From: Sciurus carolinensis
Lineage: Eukaryota > Chordata > Mammalia > Rodentia > Sciuridae
NCBI RefSeq assembly: GCF_902686445.1
Contig: NC_062221.1
Location: forward strand, 39,200,575 to 39,264,574
Length of the DNA: 64,000 nt
Reading direction: 5' to 3'
Under the pieces are notes generated by a model. The model did no database searches and was not told the origin of the DNA. It saw only the letters and a program-made list of their open reading frames with translations. A program made the position numbers and the translations under genes. Positions 22,941 to 35,215 of the stretch are shown here, piece after piece (position 1 is the first letter of the stretch; each line of letters begins with the position of its first letter).

Positions 22941-25365
22941 AATAATTTCAGTTTTTCTATTTTTGGGGGGAAACTGCTTATCATTCTCATCATGAAACTG
23001 TCAGCTAGAGCTAAGGAGCCACTAATCATTTAGATGGGAAGGAAGATGCACTTTAGGGTACCACAATCCCCAAAACTCTTGATGGTTTACTTGACTCAGA
23101 GACAAGGTATCAGGGTTCAGTTATGATACCCCCAAACTCTCTACTTGACTATAGTAGAGAACTGTTTCTTTGTATATTCCATCAAAAGTGGGAAAACAGA
23201 ATAATTACTGAATGGTCTGTATATTTGAGGGAGAAAAGTAGGATCAAGGGAGAAGGAATAAATTATATGTTTTGTGAAAAAGAAATATTATCTTGTATTT
23301 AACCTATTATGTTCTGGCATCCCATATATAGGACACTTATAAACACTTAAACTGATCAACAAAGTCACCATTAAGTGGTAACTCAGCAAGTTAAATGTAT
23401 TCATGCTGCACCAATGTCAAATGGAAGGCTCACTTCCATGCCCACTTCTGTGGGCATTTGTGCAGGTATACCTAACTCAGGGTAGCCTTTCAGTAATCAG
23501 ATTCACAGGAATGGACTAGAGGAGACAGAGCAGGAAAGAAAGGGAATCAAGTGAAGTAAAGACCTGCCGTAACAAACAAAAAAATTGAACAGTATCCATT
23601 TTCTCCCATCACCTGTTGATGCTCCATGTGGTGAAAAGAAGAGAAGTACTCATTCCTTCTTCTAAAGAACATCATGGAATGATGTCTGAAATCAATTGAA
23701 AATAATCAGGATGTATGGTTTTACTCTTTTAATGATTTCTTCACTTGGAAGCCTGTGTAGTAAAGAATTCAACCTTGCCCCTTAAGAGATCTGGCCTTTG
23801 ATCTTGCCTTGTGAGACGTATCTTTGATGTCAGGTCTGATAGGAGATTGTTTGCCTGGGCATTGGTTCATCAGATAGTCTAACAAAACAATATATGGTGG
23901 GAGCTGACCACACCAGAACCACCATTTTTATTTAAGGTGGGGGATTTGGTCTATATGGTGTCAGACAGGCTGGAAACCAAGAGCAATCACATAAGTAACA
24001 AATCTACCAATAGATTTGATGCAGTGGAATCTCAATACAAACTCTAAAAAGTGAGGCTCCAGGGAATTTCCCTGGTTGGCAATACTCCATGTGTATCGCC
24101 ATACATCTATGCCAGGAAAGTAATACGTCTGAATTCATGGGAAGGAAGTCCATGTTTAGTACTTCCTGGACGCCTATATGTGTCATTCCCTGGATGATTT
24201 TAAACTTCATCTTTTCCCTATAATTAACCAGTCGTTAATATAGCAGCTTTCAGTGAATTCTGAGTCCTCCTAGAGAATTATTGAATCTGAGGGTGGTTTA
24301 GGGTTCTCCAAAACGTTGGTGTCAGAACAAGGGCAGTCTTGTGTGGACTGGGTGCCCTTTATAGTTGTGTAAACTTCTCACAAAACCTCCTTCCTGACTT
24401 TTTTAAAACACATACATGTGCGTGCACACACACCTGCCCCCCCCCGCCACATTTTATCTTGATTATTTCATAGAAGTAATGTAGAACAGGACCGATTTTA
24501 CCTCTTCCTTTATGCATTTTCATAATTTTTTAAACTTTTGTAACTATGCATTAGTTTTTAAGAGCAACAAAAAATTAAAGAGTTTCATCATTTCAGCATT
24601 ACGCCCTTGAAAGCAAGAAAAATTATGGAGGAAGAAGGTGGTTGACAATGATAACAGAAATAGTAAATCTGGAAACCAATCACAGAAATACATAATTAAG
24701 GTGAAATTATGCACAAGACACTATAATTCACTTTAATCTTTGGCATAACATTTTAAAGAAATATACTGAATTGCATATATAATGTGTCTGATTTTGAATA
24801 GCAATTAGGTCATTTAAACTATAATTAGAATTTTTCAAAAATCATCACAATTCCCTAAATATGCATTCTGAGTCATAATATTGCTTTATGGAAACCACAT
24901 GAGAGAACTATTTAAGGCACTGAAATTTTCATAAGTTTATGTCTACACATATTTTGGACAATATAGAGGTCTTTTGTCTGGAAAAAAACCCAAACTCCTC
25001 TAAATGCCAACTTTAGAATTAAAATAAGTATTTGGAAGAGCATTAGGATATAAAATTTAAGAAACATGGAAAGTACATAGAACAAAATAAGTGAAAATAG
25101 CATTTGCTGATTTCTCCCTCCACTCTTTCTTCTTAAAGTAAGGTAGTACTCTATACTTAGGCAAAAAGTATAACCATTTCATGATGTAAAAGATAAAACT
25201 GTGTCAGAGACAAAATTAGCAAAGGTAGTACATTTATAACCTGGGCAAAGGAACCCATCTGTTATCACTTTCCACAGCAATTCTAAGATGGTAGAAAGAA
25301 GAGTAAGACTGATAGAATAAAAAGGAAATGTGTATTCATATTCATATTCACATTAATTTATACAC
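22941..25365. other. Unassigned sequence
   Basis: No gene or repeat is recognised, apart from a short CA/C-rich run near 24425-24450. Confidence 0.4.
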
Positions 25366-25505
25366 AAAGTGTAATTTTTTAATAATTATTTTATTTTATT
25401 TATTTATTTTTATGCTATGCTAAGTATCAAACTCTGTGCCTCACACATGCTAGGCAAGTGCTCTGCCACTGAACTACACAACCCCAGTCCCATAAAGTGT
25501 AATTT
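25366..25505 (-). mobile_element. ID SINE, antisense, with 12-bp TSD
   Basis: Body 25378-25493 is the complement of an ID element ('cacacatgctaggcaagtgc', 'ctgaactacacaaccccag') with an A/T-rich tail at its left. AAAGTGTAATTT at 25366-25377 and 25494-25505 is the TSD. Confidence 0.92.
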
Positions 25506-26004
25506 GATGAAAATGCCACAATGAAACCTACTATTCTGCATAAATAATAGACATCAATAAAAACAGTGGTAAAAACAGAGGAAACACAGACTCTAATGGT
25601 GGGGCCTATTTAGGTGGGGCCTTTGGAAACCAGAGACTTTCCATCTGGTCTCAGGCACATTTGTTACTCTCCTGTTGGCTTCAAGGGGGCAAGTGAGCAA
25701 CCAGGGAAAACTTGAAAAGTGGTAGGAATGTTCAGAGTTAGGGTGGGAACTTTCCCTAGCTGACCATTTCCTGGACCAGGTGGTGGTCAATCCAATGCCA
25801 TTTTTGAGATTTAACTATCATAATGGTTCGTAGGAGATAGAATAGTAAAGTCTACCATAACAGTTTCTCAATGAAGAAATGGTTGGACATTTATCAACTA
25901 CTATTCTAGGGTGAATCACCTGCCTCTTCCTCCCTTTCTACCTTTTCTCCTGTGGTTCCCTTCCTCATTCACTTAACTTTGAGCACTGTGAAGTCCTTCT
26001 TTAT
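25506..26004. other. Unassigned sequence
   Basis: No gene or repeat is recognised. Confidence 0.4.
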
Positions 26005-26202
26005 TATTTTTTAAATTTACACATAAAAATTATATATATATAAATGGACTCTCCTATATTGTTTCAAAACATGCATGCACTGTGTAATAGGTAAATCAGG
26101 GAAAGCATATCCATCTTCTCAAACATGTGTCATTTCTTGGTGGTGAAAAATTCCAAATCATTTCTACTAGCTTTATTTTTTTAAAAAATACACAGTGCTT
26201 TA
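26005..26202 (-). mobile_element. Ancient L1 3'UTR, antisense
   Basis: 'gtaataggtaaatcaggg', 'agcatatccatcttctcaaa' and 'catttcttggtggtgaaaaa' parallel the old L1 3'UTR seen at 11465-11640. Confidence 0.65.
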
Positions 26203-27681
26203 TTGTTCCTGATCCTTTTTTAAAAATTTGTTCTTTTTAGTTACATGACAGTAGAATATACTTTGACATATCATATATACATGGAGTATAATTTCCCATT
26301 TTTGTGGTTGTACATGATGTGGAGTTACACTGGTTACGTATTCATGTATGAACAGAGGAAGGTTATGTCTGATTCATTCTACTGTCTATATATAATGAGA
26401 TATCTTGGAAATTCCATCCCCCTTCTCTTCCTCCCAATCTGCCCTGTCCTATCCAGTGAACCACCCTCCCCCATGTAAGTTAGCATCTGCATATTAGAGA
26501 GAACATTTGGCCTTTGGTTTATTTAGGATTGACTTATTTCACTTAGCACGATAGTCTAGAGATCCATCCATTTACTGGCAAATGCCATAATTTCATTCTT
26601 CTTTATGGCTGACTAATATTTCATTTGTATATGTACCACATTTTCTTTATCCATTCATCTGCTGAAGGGCACCTAGGTTGGATCCATAGCTTAACAATTC
26701 CGAATTGAGTTGCTATGAACATTGATGGTGGCTCTGCCATTATAGTATACTGTTTTTAAGTACTTTGGGTATATGCTGAGGAGTGGGATCACTGGGTCAA
26801 ATAGAGGTTCTATTCCAAGTTTCCTGAGTAATCTCCATACTGCTTTCCAGAATGGTTGCACTGATTTGCAGTCCCACCAGCAATGTATAATTATACCTTT
26901 TCCCCCACATTCTTAACAACAACATTTCTTGTTATTTGTATTCTTGATAACGGCCATTCTGACTTGAGTGGGATGAAATTTCAATATTTTGATTTGCATT
27001 TCTCTAATTGCTAGAGATGTTGAACATTTTTCATGTATCTGTTGATAAATCATATTTCCTCTTCTGTGAAGTGTCTGTTCAATTCCATTGCCCATTTATT
27101 GACTGGGTTATTTGTTTTTTTGGTGTTAAGTTTTTTGAGTTCTTTCTATGTCCTGGAGATTAATGATCTCTCTGAGGTTCAGGTGGCAAATATTTTCTTC
27201 CATTCTGTGGGCTCTCTCTTCACATTCATAATTGTTTCCTTTGCTGTGAAGAAGCTCTTTAGTTTGATACAATCCCATTTATTGATTCTTGATTTTACTT
27301 CTTGCACTTTAGGAATCCTGGTGAGGAATTTGGTTCCCAAGCCCACATGATGGAGAGTTGGGCCTACTTTTTCTTCTAGCAGGCACAGGGTTGTGGTCTA
27401 ATGCCTAAGTTCTTGATCCACTTTGAATTGAGTTTCGTGCAGGGTGAGAGATAGGGATGTAATTTCATTTTTTTATGGATTTCTAGTTTTCCCAGCACCA
27501 CTTTTAGACGAGGCTATCATTTCTCCAATTCATGTTTATGGCACCTTTGTCAAGTATGAGATAGCTGTACTTACATGGGTTTGTCTCTGTGTCTTCTATT
27601 CTGTACCATTGGTCTACATGTCTGTTTTGGTGCCAAAGCCATGCCATTTCTGTTACTGTAGCTCTGTTGTTCCTGATTCTT
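26203..27681 (-). mobile_element. 5'-truncated L1 (ORF2 C-terminus and 3'UTR) with 15-bp TSD
   Basis: Body 26218-27666 on the minus strand is the last ~1.45 kb of L1. The ORF2 part corresponds to about 42150-43328 of the full-length copy, followed by an older-type 3'UTR than that copy has. The plus strand shows landmarks such as 'gccatgccatttctgttact' near 27640 and 'gctgactaatatttcatttg' near 26608. TTGTTCCTGATCCTT (26203-26217) and TTGTTCCTGATTCTT (27667-27681) form a TSD with one mismatch. ORF2 is broken by stops; the short open frames on either strand are remnants. Confidence 0.9.
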
Positions 27682-28383
27682 ATACTCATGATGCCAATTC
27701 CCACCCAGGTCTCTCAGTCTCTTTCTCTACTCTGCTGAGAGTGTTCTCCTCCCTGAACTTCACATGATTCATTCCTCCTGTTACTCAGGTTTTGGAGGTG
27801 CTTTCCCTACCCACTCCATTTGAAACAATCATTTAAAGGAAGAAAATAAGGAGGAAAAATATATTTGTTCACAGTTGCTTGTGTATGCATAGAAACACCC
27901 TGGAAGTACACATGAAAATCCAATGACTAGTTACTTCTGGGAGGAGCAGTGAGAACAAACTGAGAATATGAAGGGGTGAAGTGGAGGGCAGTTCTACCCT
28001 TATATAGTTTGAATATTTTGATTTTAAAACCACATGAATGAATAACCTATTCAAAATATTTTTTTAATGAAAGTGTATATACATAAGCAGCATTATGTCT
28101 TCTGTGGGTTTGTATGTGTGCGTGTTTGTATTCTCTTTTGTTGGAAAAAATTTTTATTCTATTTTATTCTACCTTTACAGCGAGTTAATAATTTGTCTTG
28201 GTATAGAAATTTAAATTAAATGCAATTTTAAGACAGAATTTGAATACAGTTTTCTTGTTTTCTAGTGTCTAGTGTTCCTGGTAAAGTATTAAGTGCACTT
28301 ATTACTTCTTCTTTTGGTAGGTTACCTGTATTTTTCCCCTCCCATTTAGAGAAGGCTTTTAATACCACATATTATTTCTTGTC
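27682..28383. other. Unassigned sequence
   Basis: No gene or repeat is recognised. Confidence 0.4.
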
Positions 28384-28680
28384 ATTTTTTTTTTTACTTT
28401 TTATTGTGATAAAATACACATTATATAAAAGTTGCCATTTAACTCTTTTTACAGATTAATGGTGTTAAGTAAATTAGCACTGTTCAACTATCCATCTCTA
28501 CAGGTTTTGAAAAACTGAAACCCTACACCTTTTAAACAATACCTCTTTTCTTCCCCTACTCCCTAGTAACCACCATTCTCTGCCTGTCTCTAGAAATTTT
28601 ACCATTCCAGGTGCCTCATATAAGTGGAATCATATTTTATACTTTGTGTTTTACGGTGATTTTTCTGCATTTTCTTGTGT
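28384..28680 (-). mobile_element. Ancient L1 3'UTR, antisense
   Basis: 'attgtgataaaatacacat', 'agttgccatttaac', 'gtaaccaccattctctgcct' and 'ataagtggaatcatatttta' follow the complement of a known old L1 3'UTR type. Confidence 0.6.
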
Positions 28681-28895
28681 ATTAATTTTTTTGTACTGGG
28701 GATTGAACTCAGAGACACTCCACCACTGAGCCAGATCCCCCTTTTTTTTTTTTTTTTTGTATTTTCTTTAGATACAGGTGTCACTGAGTTGCTTAGTGCC
28801 TTGCCATTGCTGAGGCTAGCTTTGAACTCGCTATGCTCCTGTCTCAGCCTCCTGAGCCACTGGGATTACAGGGATGTGCCACCATGCCCATGCAT
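28681..28895 (-). mobile_element. B1-dID dimeric SINE, antisense
   Basis: The ID-like part ('actggggattgaactcagag', 'ccactgagccagatccc') and a T-run are followed by the B1 part ('ttgctgaggctagctttgaa', 'tgtgccaccatgcccat'). The flanks (TGTATTAATTTTTTT-like versus TGCATTCATTTTTTT) are a probable mutated TSD. Confidence 0.9.
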
Positions 28896-28914
28896 TCATT
28901 TTTTTATTGTTTGT

Positions 28915-29045
28915 GTTCTCCACTGTGTTTTAAGCTCCCTGAGACCAATGCCTAGCTTTCCTGTTCATCTCTGGATGCCCAGAACTGAGAACAGGGCCTA
29001 GAACAGAGTATGAGTTGGTTCAGTGGATATTAACTGGTGCTCAAC
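28915..29045 (+). mobile_element. L2 LINE 3' end
   Basis: 'ttaagctccctgagaccaat', 'ctgttcatctctggatgccc' and 'agggcctagaacagagtatg' track the L2 3' terminus in order. Confidence 0.6.
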
Positions 29046-29464
29046 ATGGTAGGAGGAATTTCTACACCACTTTCCCAGAAAGGGTGCTGACCTGGCAGAT
29101 ATTTACATACCACCAACTGCCCAGGATACAGGGTGGGCTTGGAGTTTGGTTTCATTGCCAGAAATTCTGACTTGCTGTCCATTTAATATTTAGAATGGAA
29201 TAACCAATATTGGTCTCCACTTAATATGATCAGTTTCAAACTACCATTACAAAACAATCCTGGGGAAATTTTTATGACGAGAAATCATTAGGTAGAGTTT
29301 CTTAGTTGGCAAAAAACTGACCTTTTTCTTCTATCTGGCCTTGAAAGTAGAAAAAGTATTTTCAATCATCAGATAAATACCAGCATATCCTGTCTAGTAG
29401 AATCTTGGCTATGATCTCATTAGAATATCAATGTTCCTTTATTTTTCTGGGATAAAGGTAGGCT

Positions 29465-29790
29465 AGACAGAGAGTCAGCAACATTTTCTTAAAGGCCCAG
29501 ATACTCAATATTTCAGGCCTTGTGGGTCTTATGATTTCTTTATAACCACTCATCTCTGCTGTTGTAATGTAAAAACCAAATAGTCAACATGAAAATGAAT
29601 GTGCTGGCTGTGTTCCATTAACACATTATTTATGGATAGTAAAATATGAGTTTCCCATATCATGATCTACTACTCTTGATTTTTTTTCTGACCACTTAGT
29701 AAAACTCATTCTTAACTCACAGACTGTACAAAAAGAGGCAGTGGGACATATTTGGCCCATGAATAGGAGTTTGTGCACTCCTGAACTAGA
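29465..29790 (+). mobile_element. hAT-type DNA transposon, non-autonomous
   Basis: 'agtcagcaacattttcttaa', 'aggcccagatactcaatatt', 'tcaggccttgtgggtctta', 'ggctgtgttcca' and 'catatttggcccatgaatag' follow a common mammalian hAT-class element. The ends 'agagtcagcaa' and 'tttgtgcactcctg' approximate its terminal inverted repeats. Confidence 0.65.
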
Positions 29791-29918
29791 CTGTTATTAC
29801 CTTAAAGGAATGATTACCTGGAAAAGTAACATATGGGACTCACGGAAGTCAACACATAGATGCTTATAGTTCATTGAATGTGGATGTTCTTGAAATCAAG
29901 AAGACAAGGATTTATTGC

Positions 29919-30099
29919 TTTATAAAGGAATGTTTGAGGGGCTGGGGTTGTGGCTCAGTGGTAGAGCGCTTGCCTAGCATGTGTGAGGTACCGGGTTCAA
30001 TTCTCAGCTCCATATATAAATAAATAAAGAAAATAAATGTCCATCAACAACTAAAAAGAGAAATTTTTAAAAAAGATTTATAAAAAGGAATGCTTGAGG
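29919..30099 (+). mobile_element. ID SINE with TSD
   Basis: Body 29938-30076 contains an intact-looking ID: 'ggggctggggttgtggctca' (A box), 'gagcgcttgcctagcatgtg' and 'gggttcaattctcagc' (B box). AAATAAA repeats and the sciurid extension 'tccatcaacaactaaaaa' follow. The TSD is TTTATAAAGGAATGTTTGAGG (29919-29939), with a two-base insertion and one change at 30077-30099. This is the best-preserved SINE in the window. Confidence 0.95.
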
Positions 30100-30544
30100 A
30101 AGAATATTGACAATTTAAATCATTTAGACTTACAGCATTTATTAATGAGGCAGAAGAAAATTACCACATGGAAGGATGAAGTACCTCTGATTGAGATTTG
30201 CTTTTAGAAATCATTTATAGCAATATCCACTTTGTTCACAAACATACTGATAAACTGAACATGTCACCACTGGGTGTTAACTTTGACTTCACTTCTAAAA
30301 GAAATTATTCTAGTACTAAAGTTAGACACTAGCTAAAAAAAAACCCCACACTTATCAAAATAAAGTGAGCTATGACCTTCTTACTGGAAAGGAAACACAC
30401 CACACAACCTGATGGGAGTTATGCACATGTGTGTATAAATTCTTGTATTTGGTCTCATTTTGCCCTTAGTGTTCTTTATCTTCAATCACTCAACCTAATG
30501 ATTAAGTCCACAACATTCAGTGAGTTGTGTGTCCATGCAACAAG

Positions 30545-30680
30545 TTTAAAGATGAGAGAGATGAGGTGGAGAGTAGTGAAGAGACTCACAGCCCAGAGAC
30601 ACACAGCTGCCACATGCACAGCAGGATTCAAAGCCAGGCAGTATGACCTCAGAGTCTGCTCATTTTTTAAACCAGTACAA
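30545..30680 (+). mobile_element. MIR SINE fragment
   Basis: 'agacacacagctgccacatg', 'gcaggattcaaagccaggca' and 'gtctgctcattttt' follow the MIR core. The overlapping 134-residue open frame at 30372-30776 is therefore unlikely to be a gene. Confidence 0.65.
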
Positions 30681-30942
30681 CTTTTATTTTTCATACTAAT
30701 AATATTCTTTCTTTCCAAGGGAAATTGTTCCCTCTCTGAAGAGAGAGAGTTTAAAAATATTTTCCCACATCAATAAATAAACTATGAAATGTGCACATTT
30801 AAATCTTAAGGATGGACTAAAATATGGTAAAAGAATTATCAACCTGACAAAGTAAGTCTTATCCAAGATCCTTTCAGACAAACCACTTCAACTCTACATG
30901 TACCTGAAAATATTGCCTTTCTGGAATAATGCATAGGAACGA

Positions 30943-30944
<2 letters not shown>

Positions 30945-30982
<38 letters not shown>
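30945..30982. repeat. (GT)n microsatellite
   Basis: About 18 uninterrupted GT units. Confidence 0.97.
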
Positions 30983-30985
<3 letters not shown>

Positions 30986-31899
30986 TATTTAGGAGGAACA
31001 CTGTACAGAAATCATTCCTCTATGAATATGTTCATTTTGCCAGATTTCACCATATATGCAAAACCTAATTAAATGAAATTTCAAATTGGTGCTTGCAAAA
31101 TACTTCTTGAATGGAATTGTCTCCCTCCAATATAGAATGCTAAACAAGGCTCTTAAAAACTGATTCTAGAATACACTGTAGTCTCTTCCGGAAGATGAAC
31201 GCAGGGTAAATATCTGCTCCAGAATGGTTCCAGAATAGTAAATGCAGGGGCTAGTAGGCAAACCCCTATGGCATTTCAGGTGATTTCCTTTTCATCTGAC
31301 TTACCTGGGAAACTATATTAAAAAGAAATGAGACCCTGTAATGATAATGGTTTTTTCTTTTCTAGCAGTTAATATATTTTTAATCTCATAATTTTTCATT
31401 GACATTGATAATAAAAAAAGCCAGGATATGCTGACCTCCAGTATTAAGGATAAAATTAGACAGAAATGACACTTTTGATGAGGCAGTTATTGAGTGCAAT
31501 TTCTTCTATTTAAAACTCCATCTTCAGTCACTTCTATCCCAAATAAGAAATAACAATATTATAAACTTAACCTGCATATATAATATTTGAAGCATTTTTG
31601 CATATATGAACTAGTCTTATCTACCCAATCCTGGTAAGTTTTCTCACTTCTCTTTATGGATGAGGAAATTGAGGAAGGTTAGGTGGGTTTCTAGGATAAT
31701 TTTCTTCCTAGTGTCTCTTTTATTTTCTCTAAATGAATCATTTTATTACTGAAGTTTTTATAAAAAGACATTGTAGAGAAATGAGACTGTTGTAAGCATT
31801 CTATAATTCTTCCTGGTGAGTTATTAAATATATTTAACTCTGAGAGGGTAGGAGAAAGACACATTGATGTTTGTCTTTTGACTTATTTTTCTTAATAAT
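30983..31899. other. Unassigned sequence
   Basis: No gene or repeat is recognised. Confidence 0.4.
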
Positions 31900-32160
31900 A
31901 TTAGTCACCATTTATTGAGTTTTTACTCTGTAGTAGGCTTTATTATAAATGTTTAATGCACATTAACTTATTTAATCATCACACACCCTGAGTGATGGGT
32001 GCATTAAACTCAGATGTGGAATCAGAGCCTTGGAGATATTAATCTACACAAGGTCACGTATCTAGTCAATGATAGAGCAGGATTCAACCCAGACCAGATG
32101 GCCCTACAACCTGAGCTTTTCTGTGTGCTTTGCTAATCCTGTAGAATAGTAAGACTACAT
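31900..32160 (+). mobile_element. MIR SINE, near full length
   Basis: 'ttattgagtttttactctgt', 'cacattaacttatttaatca', 'aaggtcacgtatctagtcaa' and 'gcaggattcaacccagacca' run in MIR order. Confidence 0.8.
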
Positions 32161-33190
32161 TCTGTATTTTCCTTAGCCATATTGTTTGGTGGTCCTTGTA
32201 GAAAATTAACTTTCCTGTATCTTATATAAAAATCAAATAACTTGAAAAATCTGGGACTGCTTGTAGGCTATGGTTTGTTTTATTTTTGTTAATACTGTAC
32301 ATTGTGAAGGTCAAAAAGATGAGACTGTGAAAGGCAATATCAGAAATCTCCCACTGGTGTCTATTTTTGGATATAGGATATGGCAACTGGCAGAGACATA
32401 GAAGAGATAAGATTAGGCAGTTACAAGAGATAAGGTTGAAGAATGGGTGGGTTATAATAAATAAAATGATAGTTGAAATCTCCTTTAATGAATTAGACTC
32501 AATATGGGGCCATTTACTTCAGTAATATCCTATAAAGTATGGAATCATGAACTTCTCTTAACACTGTGGGTGGGGCAGTCACCCTGGACCTTAAGAAGCA
32601 TGACTAAAAGGAAAGGGTTCCAACAACAGGGACAGATTAGGGCCAAGTTCAACCACCTGGAATATGGTAGAACTTGGGCCTCAAGCCCAAGTTTTTTCAC
32701 TATATGTTTGAGTGTAGAATATTATTTTAAGACAACCAGAACCAACTCTAGGCAAATCTTAAGGTGTAAATTTATATGTTAACATTCTCATCTCTAGAAT
32801 GCCCATTTCCCTGGACCCTTTGCACTCAGGATGGTCAAATTATTCCCTGGAATAAGAAGACTTTATTCTGCCCTGCCCCTAGCCCTGCCCATCTGAGTAT
32901 GTCAGTGCTTCCCAACCACACCTCTGCCCTGTTGAGGCTTTTCCCTACAATTTAGTTTAGCAAGTCTGACAGGACTCACTGACTTCTCTGATCCACAGTA
33001 AGGTTTGAAGTACTGACACCTATCATTTCCTACACATCGGCATTTTAATGAAACAGGAGAATTCTGATGTTTTGATCAGCTGTCCCTCTTTCCCCCAACA
33101 AAAGAATTCTGGATGGTGGAATTTGGCAGTGATGCATGATTTAGGGTGAGAAATGAAACTTAGAGAAGAAAGAAATTATTTCAGAAGTAA
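32161..33190. other. Unassigned sequence
   Basis: No gene or repeat is recognised. Confidence 0.4.
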
Positions 33191-33194
33191 ATTC

Positions 33195-33470
33195 ATGCTT
33201 TTAAAATGTCTTTATTAGTGTGTTACAATTATAGATAATAGAGGGCTTCATTTTTACATAATCATACATGCATGGAATATAACGTCTCCATTTTAGTCCC
33301 CAGTACTTCCTTTTCCCCATATACCCTGTTTCCCTTCCTCTATGGGACTTCATTTTATCTATTTATTATTTTTTAAAATTGATGCCTTACAGATATACTA
33401 AAGGTGGAATTTGCTGTAATCTGTTCATATATGTACATAGTATAATTTGGTCAATTTCATTCTGAAGTTT
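33195..33470 (-). mobile_element. L1 3'UTR fragment, antisense
   Basis: Plus-strand 'ataatagagggcttcatttt', 'catacatgcatggaatataa' and 'gtacatagtataatttggtc' parallel the 3'UTR of the truncated L1 at 26218-26500. ORF2 is not reached. Confidence 0.6.
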
Positions 33471-33489
33471 CTCTCTTTCATTAAGAATA

Positions 33490-33665
33490 TCTCAGAACTA
33501 GATTCGAGTACAGAATGTATAAGTTCTTAGGCTATGTGATCATATACGAGTGACTTAAATGTTCTAATTCCGAGTTTCTTTGCCTGTAAAATGGAGCTAT
33601 TTCTAAACTCTACCTCAGAGGGTAGTTGTAGAAATTATGTGAGCTCATGTTTTTAAAATGCTGTG
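33490..33665 (+). mobile_element. MIR SINE fragment
   Basis: 'gagtttctttgcctgtaaaa', 'tggagctatttctaaactct' and 'cctcagagggtagttgtaga' match the MIR 3' half. Confidence 0.7.
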
Positions 33666-34084
33666 TTTGATTATGGTAATTAGTCTTGTACCAATTACTG
33701 TAAAAAAGTTGTGTTTTCAAAAAATGTGTACCACTTACCAGAAAGAGTTGACTAAGGAGCTAGGATTGGGGTTGGTACATAATGGGCCATAAACAGATGA
33801 ATGTAATGCAATGTTCAATCAGTAAACGGTACCTAACATCTGTAGGCAGGTCCAAATTTTCACATCCACCTACACATAAGCATTCATGAGCTTTCTTTGT
33901 GCTATCTTGGTAGCTTACACTCTGGGAAAATTGCTATTAATAATCATTATTCAATACTTTCTTACATGTATATTTTAAAAATTGATTTGAACATGAGTTA
34001 TCACTAACACTATTTTTGGCCACATATTGGAACGTGATTTGAGACAAAGACACTCTAGTTAATGAGACTCTAAATATTCTTTAT

Positions 34085-34285
34085 TTCAGATAGTATCAGA
34101 ATTTCATGCGCATCAGAATCACTTGAGAGATTCTGGCTAAGAATCCTGTTTCATGGGCCCTTCCCCTAGAGATCTGGATGCAAATATTGAGTATAGAACT
34201 CAGGAAACTGTAGTTTTAATAAGCACCCCCAGTTTACCTGATAAAGTGGTTAGAGATCCATATTTTGAGAAATTCTGTTTCTTTT
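34085..34285 (+). mobile_element. MER5A-like hAT-Charlie remnant
   Basis: 'catcagaatcacttgagaga', 'gggcccttcccctagagatc' and 'taataagcacccccagttt' run in MER5A order. Confidence 0.75.
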
Positions 34286-34889
34286 CTTTCTTTTTTTTTT
34301 TTTTACTTCTATGAAGAAGCAACTGTTAATCTGGCCCAAAGTTTTCCATATTTCCCCAGCCTCCTAATCCTTTTAATATCACTTTATGAATGCCCAATAT
34401 AGATTTGCATGTGAAAGGACAACCTATCTACCTACTCCAGGGACCATCTCCAAACTTCAAAATATTTCATTGTTTGCACTTGAATCTCTACTGAGACAAT
34501 TTTTTTCCCTATTCTCAGTCTTAAAGTCCCCACACATATATAATTCTAAGTCACTCTTTCCTGAGTAAGAAATTTTGCAAGTGCTACTTTTCAAAATTTG
34601 ATAGGAAAACACAGACTTCACATTATCTACTTTTTTTTTTCTCATAGAGGCCTCAGTAATTCTCATGTCTCAGTTGAGATAAAATGACAGATGGGCCATG
34701 CATGCTATAAGGTGTAATTAGATAACGCTAATTAAATGTTTTAACATTATTAAATGAAAGCACCTTACATGCACTTCCAGATCTCAACAACACAGCCACA
34801 TACCAAAGGGCACAGCTTGAGGGAGATATTGGGATCACCCTCTTTGAAAGTGCTTTCTGGTAATGAATTCCTTGGATTTTGCTTTTCAG

Positions 34890-34981
34890 ATTGTGTTTAT
34901 TTTCATTAACAAGTACAAGAACAAAGCATCTTCCAAGCCCTCATCCAAAATCCTGATGCTGTGTGCTTTCTATGAGCCTAC
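34890..34981 (+). other. Candidate exon bounded by strong splice-like sites
   Basis: A 92-nt segment lies between a good acceptor (pyrimidine-rich 'ggattttgcttttcag', AG at 34888-34889) and a consensus-like donor ('gtaagt' at 34982-34987). Its first frame is open throughout, beginning IVFIFINKYK and ending LCAFYEPT. I recognise no protein family and no neighbouring exon. It could be an exon of an unknown or non-coding transcript, or chance. Confidence 0.2.
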
Positions 34982-35079
34982 GTAAGTTGTTTCAAAGGCA
35001 GCACTGAGGTCCTGGGTGTAGGGGTATATTATAAAACAGACCATGGCTTAAAAGCTTCTGACTCATAGTTCAATGTTGC

Positions 35080-35215
35080 ATGACTAATAAAGTCACTTCA
35101 CCTTTTGATCCCACCTTTACAAACAATAGATCATTGTAAGAGTTAACGACATCATATTTAAAAACATCCAAAATATTTAGAACTTGATAATCAATAAATG
35201 CCAGTTATTACCAAC
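35080..35215 (+). mobile_element. MIR SINE tail
   Basis: 'aaagtcacttcaccttttga', 'agatcattgtaagagttaac' and 'tagaacttgataatcaataa' parallel the MIR 3' half. Confidence 0.55.

Noticed and set aside
29938..30016. Possible tRNA gene (A and B boxes present)
   Set aside because: It is the tRNA-Ala-derived head of an ID SINE with an A-rich tail and TSD, not a cloverleaf-forming tRNA gene.
30372..30776. 134-residue plus-strand open frame
   Set aside because: Its C-terminal half is a MIR SINE and no domain is seen.
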